A stretch of 64,000 nucleotides of DNA from Ramazzottius varieornatus (taxonomy: Eukaryota; Tardigrada; Eutardigrada; Parachela; Ramazzottiidae). Location of the stretch: the NCBI GenBank assembly GCA_001949185.1, contig BDGG01000011.1, positions 418,454 through 482,453 of the forward strand, written 5' to 3'. The position numbers were made by a program, and so were the translations under genes. Positions 59,030-64,000 of the stretch are shown piece by piece. The notes below the pieces were generated by a model. That model saw only the letters and a program-made list of their open reading frames with translations, had not been told where the DNA came from and ran no database searches. Position 1 is the first letter of the stretch. Every line of letters begins with the position of its first letter.

Positions 59030-61349
59030 TCATGCGCTCCACAAGTTCGGATTAGCAGCAAGGTCAGGTCTATCGACAGGAGGCGGTACAGCCGTCGCAT
59101 TGCAGGCTTCCAGTTTGTTCTCCAACAACTGCAGTATGTCAGGCCGGGACACGGCGATATTATGCGCCTCACATGGATCGTCCGTCAAATCGAACAAGCA
59201 GTCCCGCTCCCATGGAATACAGTCTTTTGCAGCACCAGCGGGCAAAGACTTGCATCGAATGGAAGCAACCGTCGGTTTTCGCTAGTTCTTCGCCCGCCCA
59301 CTCTTTGTGTTTTCTGATGCGAACCTTCGCAAAAGTCGACAATATTAAAGCAAGAATCGAGGAAAAGTCAGAGGCGATTTTGGCGGTATTACACTAACAG
59401 GAGATTTTTTTCTCTGGTTGCTGTATGGGCTTCCACCAAGCACCTTGAATACATTTCCGTTTGCAGCCTGAAATTAAAAGTCAATGCAGAGTGCTTCTTG
59501 ACAGGGTCAATGTTATGAAGGACGTCCTTTCGAGGACCCACTCCATTTCCGCCTAAATAACGAGAAACGCCTTAGAGGAAATCGCGTGGCTCGTTCCGTA
59601 TACGAGGGGTAATTATGGGACGGTAAAAATTATGCGACAGGCCTAATTTCGTTACGGCGTCACGGAGGCACGTACGTGCTCGTATTCACAGTAATACAAT
59701 TTTTAACACTTTTCTACGGTCAAATCTCCATTTTGCCGTCCTTTCCGCCTGATCCATGATTTTCACTGTCCCATAATTTCCCATCGTGCGTGTACAGTAT
59801 GTGACGTGGCCGAGTGGCCTTACTTTGCAGCGAGGACCACTGACTGACACCATCGATGCCCAATCCATCCAGATCAGCCATGTTTCCTTCAACTGCGTGC
59901 CACAGGGTCGGCAGTCAGTCGGTGACATGGAAGAGTTGGTTTGTCATGGTAGCGGGTCGTTTCAGCAACGGCGACCAGATGAAAACCGCAGCCCGAACGC
60001 CTCCTTCAAACAGCGAAGCTTTGCCCGCTCGTCGTGGCCAGTTGTAACCGTGATTGGCACCGCCCGTTAAGGGACCGACAAGTTCCGCAGCGCCGCCATT
60101 CCCCGAAGCGAAGACGAATAGGCTGTTATTGAGGACACCCTTGTTGGTCAGAGCGCCGATCATGCGTTTTACACTCTCATCCAGCGCCTGTATCAAAGCT
60201 GCAATAGTAAGACAAAACATACAACAAATAGAAGTTAAAACTAATATACAGTATGTTGAGAACGTTGGATTCAGGCTTATTCACAGATCTGATTACCCAG
60301 TTGCTGTTTCCGTTTGGGGTATTTGATGGGAAGTTGCGGACACGGGGACGAAGGTCGAGCTGTGGCATGGTGGTGAGATGAGAGAAATTGCTGGTATGTG
60401 GCAAGAGAGTAGCAAAGTACCGGAAAAATGGCTTTGGCATTGAACAACTCGGGCAAGTAGAAATTGTTTACGTGGCTGACGGGGACCCGTAAGCCATTCT
60501 CGCGTAAAGTTCTCCCAGATGTGGTGGCTGGTCTTTCACCCTGCGTCTTCGAAGTGGGCAACGCTGTGAAGCTTCTACCGGACTTGGCGTGGTTAGCTAG
60601 AGTGGAGTTGTACACGCCTACCGGATAGGCAGCGGGGTGGGTGAGAAAGTGGCAGCTACCGCTGGAGTACCACAGCGAATAGACAAAGCCGCGCCCCTTT
60701 AAGATAAAAAATACACATACACGTTCACGAAAAACGATTTCTCTTCGTGCCTACCCGCATTCATTGCTTTCAATTTTCTAAAAAAGTCTGAGGCACAAGT
60801 CAGCATACCTTCCCGAGCAAGCTTGTACGATAGCCAAGCTTCTTCACGAGCTGCGGTGAAAGAGTGTGTTGCAACGGCAGTGCTTTGGCGATGCCGTTCC
60901 GGATGACATCGTTTGAAGACCTAACAGGCACATGCAAACAGACAGGTCGCAGACCTGGCGTAATTTTTATAAACCTGATGACATTCGTACCTGTATGGAT
61001 TGTATACTTTCCGGTGAGAACCGATCCTCTTGTGGGAAGTACACAGGGCATCAGAGTGATACCTGTTCAGAATGATGCCTTCCCAGGCCAGTCGATCTAT
61101 GGTCGGTGTCGGTGTTTGAAATTTGCCCTCTGTAAAACCAACGTCTGTCCGACCTTGAATGAAAAAAGGCTTTGACGAAAGTTCAGTTAGTTCAGCACCA
61201 GCCAGAGTGCCTAGTGGCAGTTGAGAACTTAGCAAATCATCCGCTAAGAAAAAGACGATGTTGGGCCGTTTTTTACTGTCTGTCGGCTTGGCTAGCGTTG
61301 TGCCAGGCAGTATGGATGTAAGAGTAAACAGGATCAAGCCATGTTCCAT
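59030..61349 (-). pseudogene. Arylsulfatase B-like pseudogene
   Basis: Minus strand, starting MEHGLILFTLTSILPG (leader), then RPNIVFFLADDL, VGFTEGKFQTPTPTIDRLA, NRYHSDALC, VKKLGYRTSLLGK, ESVKRMIGALTNKGVLNNS, ANHGYNWPRRAGKASLFEGG, FHVTD and CLFDLTDDPCEAHNIA. The order matches the ARSB/I/J group. Defects: the first intron donor reads CTAAGT; one extra base at about 61037 moves the frame inside the C-x-P-T-R catalytic motif; the next exon is out of phase by a compensating amount; the WHLG segment after LLGK is absent; an in-frame TGA replaces the Trp of HVTDWLPTL (59915-59917); and a second TGA follows NPNLWSA near the end (59030). The active sulfatase needs formylglycine at that Cys, so this copy cannot be a normal enzyme. 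Sequencing error is possible for single indels but not for all of these. Confidence 0.85.
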
Positions 61350-61738
61350 GATCAGTCTGGACTTCCAGACCACAGTTACAGTAACTGTCTCTATAACTCA
61401 GAGCACCGTTAGTTTGAGTTGTGAATTTGATGTTGGGTAACGAACATCTGCGGGTTAACCATGGAAAACATTGCGTGGAAGCGACACTCGAAGCCTGCGA
61501 TGTAGAACCGCCGAGCTGACACAATTAAGATTTCTGGCTCGCTGACGTCACCCGAATCGTCTGGATTTCAAACGATATAGAGGACGTATTCAAGGTTTTT
61601 GATGGTTTAGTCGCCCATAGAAAGTACCACCAAGCTAAAGTCACAAGACACAGGGTAACAACGTTAACGTACAGACAAGTGCTGTATAAAAGTTCAGGTG
61701 TAGAAAAGCGGACTTTGTGTTTTGGAAGACATGACAGT
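61350..61738. other. Spacer between CRISP gene and sulfatase pseudogene
   Basis: Both neighbours are on the minus strand. It holds the CRISP 3' UTR and a TGACGTCA octamer at 61543-61550. Nothing else recognised. Confidence 0.4.
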
Positions 61739-63810
61739 TCACAAGTAAATATTGCCGGGACAGAGACAGGTAGCCTTGCAGTTGGTGGCAAGGCGCTCTT
61801 GAAAACGACTGGAGCAAATCTTGTACTTCTTCTCCAGCTCGTCGCAATTGGAGTACACGTTGGAGTAACGACAAGTATTGGCTGCAAATAAGTATCAACA
61901 TAATCTTACACACTGAAATTTTCTCTTTCCTCGATCAGTACACGAGTATTGCAGTGTTGTATTCAGTCTAGGCATAATTTACGTACTTAACCATCAATCA
62001 AGCAACACAAGTCAAGCGACGACTGTATCGAAAACCGATGGAAAAACCGAGTTACAAAAGCTAGTTTTTACTATTCAGTGTCGATGGACCAGCTGTGCTT
62101 GATTGATGGAAAGGACGGAATTTATGGCCGAGACTGACTACAACACCGTACTGTGTACCGCGTTTATGTGAAGAGCAGCACTTACTGCATAGTCCGCGGT
62201 CGCAGGAGTCCGGACACGCAGCACAGGGGTTTCCCGCCTTGTATGGCGCACTCAAGTCGCCAAAGTTGCCACTGGAAGAAACCACTTTAGATGCCGTAAA
62301 CCCAACTTACTGTCAAAATTATGTGGTCTAATTCGGAGTTTAAAACTGCAGTCGGTTGTTGTCACCATAATGGCATTCGTACTTTGGACAGTAATGGCAA
62401 ACGTAAAAGTGCCATCCACCACAATCCTTGTAAGCACAGCCTAGTTGAAAAGTTGTAGCCCAGGTCATCTGCAAATGAAGCCCATCCGAACCGTCGTTTA
62501 CTTCCCACGTTTACCCAGTTTCGGGGCATTGAAATAACTTACGGCGGTATAATGGCCGACGACATGGAGATCATTAGGCTGGCCATATGTGTAGTCCTTT
62601 TCCTCGTTGAACCACATGTTGATGACGGCGTTCCAGGAGAATGGCCAGGGTGTGGTGTAAGCAATGTTCTGGCCACAAGGAAAGAGCGACGTTGTTCGGT
62701 TGGTTTCGTTGTTATGGTTGTACGAACACTGTTCCGCCCATTCTTGAGCTTGATCTGCCGCTTCCTGGTTCCACTCCATCCGTAACATGTTGCTGGCCGT
62801 CGGTTTTACGCTGGCCCGCAAACAGTTATGCTTCTGCACTGTGTAGTTCGCCACCTCCTCTAACTTATGAGCGTCCAACTCAGACAGCGTCAAACCTACG
62901 ATAAATCTATATGACACTGAAGTACCCAGAAAAATGCGTTGAATAAATAAAACTTGTGCATCTCCCGCATGCATAAAAATAGTACTTCGAAATATTAATT
63001 TAATAAAATCTAAGAATTTGCAAATATCGCGATTTTGCTGCAAGGTCAAACGCGACACGACCAGTATTAAAAGCTTAGTTTTCAGCAGACGTTTGGTACG
63101 ATTACGGACCTTCTTCGTCGCTGGTGGTGTTGTCTCTCAGCGGAATGGTCAGCGTGTTACTTTTATTGAAAAGCACGTTGGCACAGTGCGGAGAAAGGAG
63201 AGGCTGGGTCTTGTTCTCCCTGGCTTTTTCTGGCTCTGGCTTGACGGTGACCGCTTCGGCGTCGATAGGTGGCGGCTTGCCTTGTCGCGTTCGGTTAGCC
63301 ACCAGGATGTGGGGAATGCTCAAGCTTTTATTGGGTGTAGAGACCGGCGTCATGGAGATGTTGAGCCAGCGTGCTGTCACGTTGCGCAGACAGGTGGCGT
63401 TGGATGAAGAGCGGAAGTAGGTGACAAAGTCCTCCACTTGTTCAGGTGCTACCACAGCGTGCCAAGTGATGTTGCGTAGATTGCCTTTGGTAAACTCGTA
63501 AGAGGATTGAGCGGAAATGATCACGGAGGAGGAAGACGTTTGAAGAACGTCCAAGCTCATCCATGGAAAATGGAAGAGAGTTTCCGCTGCATGACTGGCT
63601 TCTGCGAGCGAGAAACTTCGTCACACGCCAAATAGTAACAGACCAACAACTAAGAAAACTATCCTTAAGAACATTGGTGAGAGAATTCAGCTTGTGCAAA
63701 ACGGGCTTACCTTGAGCAATCGCCTTATCGGACGACATCAGGGATAAACTCGTAAGAAACGGCAGAAAGATACAAGATAAATATCCTAGATTAAATTCCA
63801 TCGCAGTCAT
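61739..63810 (-). CDS. CRISP-like secreted CAP-domain protein with a novel N-terminal domain
   Basis: Six exons on the minus strand: 63711-63810, 63110-63601, 62543-62895, 62383-62468, 62186-62271 and 61739-61881, giving 419 residues. A signal peptide (MEFNLGYLSCIFLPFLTSLS, second ATG at 63801) is followed by a 165-residue domain unknown to me, rich in N-x-S/T sequons. The CAP domain comes next: KHNCLRASVKPTASNMLRME, AAEQAQ-like ADQAQEWAEQCSYNH, PCGQNIAY, MWFNEEKDYTYG, VGHYTAMTWATTFQLGCAY and FYVCHYCPK. The C-terminal hinge and ShK-like Cys-rich domain has PYKAGNPCAACPDSC and a CRYSNVYSNC..CKATCLC run. CAP/CRISP proteins are secreted and act in reproduction, immunity or secretions of many animals. 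The extra N-terminal domain is unusual. Confidence 0.93.
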
Positions 63811-64000
63811 CGGTAGTTTAAAAAGTGGACCATAACTCCCTGTACATCAGGTGTCACTCGAAACTGTCCATGAAGCGCTCACCACTCCGAATGGAAAGTG
63901 ATTGCGTTTACCGTCATTTAGCAAAGAAAAAACAGGGCAGCTGAGTCGATCACCTTGTAAATGATCAAGAAACGCAGGGAAATCAAAACGAAGGGGGAAG
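63811..64000. other. Upstream flank of the CRISP-like gene
   Basis: Presumed promoter and 5' UTR of the CRISP-like gene. No TATA box is obvious. Confidence 0.3.

Noticed and set aside
59915-59917. TGA read as Trp (genetic-code change) to explain the sulfatase stops
   Set aside because: TPPP, Pellino, the ZP gene and the CRISP gene all end at TGA in the expected place, so TGA is a normal stop here.
61739-63810. CRISP-like gene called as a venom toxin
   Set aside because: The CAP/CRISP fold is shared by many non-toxic secreted proteins. Nothing in the sequence or context shows a toxin role.

Overview
This window is nuclear DNA of an invertebrate animal. The genes are split by short GT-AG introns, mostly 60-300 bp. 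The proteins are animal ones: katanin p60, TPPP, DRC1, DDX24, Pellino, a syntaxin, a ZP-domain membrane protein and a CRISP-type CAP protein. DRC1 and TPPP suggest motile cilia or flagellated sperm, which argues against a nematode. I cannot name the phylum; compact introns and mid-40s GC would suit a tardigrade, flatworm or similar small-genome animal.

Layout. 1-4.2 kb: a decayed non-LTR retrotransposon. 4.6-7.7 kb: katanin p60 (+). 9.8-11 kb: TPPP (+). 11.4-11.9 kb: thioredoxin (-) with a WCGAC site. 12.3-16.4 kb: an orphan Ig-domain receptor-like protein (-), head to head with DRC1 (+, 16.6-20.2 kb). 20.7-21.2 kb: cytochrome c (-). 22.0-24.0 kb: a Tyr-rich secreted structural protein (-) built from duplicated small exons. 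25.8-28.9 kb: DDX24 (-), divergent from Pellino (+, 29.8-32.2 kb). 33.0-34.7 kb: syntaxin (+). 34.7-55 kb: a gene-poor stretch full of hAT-like, Tc1/mariner-like and foldback elements, a second retroelement tail and fragments of a sulfatase gene. 55.3-57.9 kb: ZP-domain membrane protein (+). 59.0-61.3 kb: a sulfatase pseudogene (-). 61.7-63.8 kb: CRISP-like secreted protein (-).

Exon coordinates were read by eye from splice sites and reading-frame phase. In every multi-exon gene given with exact exons the phases close, so these models are self-consistent. No single pathway unites the window. The nearest thing to a functional pair is DRC1 and the Ig protein, which share a 190-bp divergent promoter region. 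The most unusual structures are a GTGGCGCA/TGCGCCAC inverted-repeat family sitting in introns of five genes, the exon-duplicated Tyr-rich protein, a sulfatase whose catalytic motif is scrambled by compensating indels, and several small transposons with intact target-site duplications.
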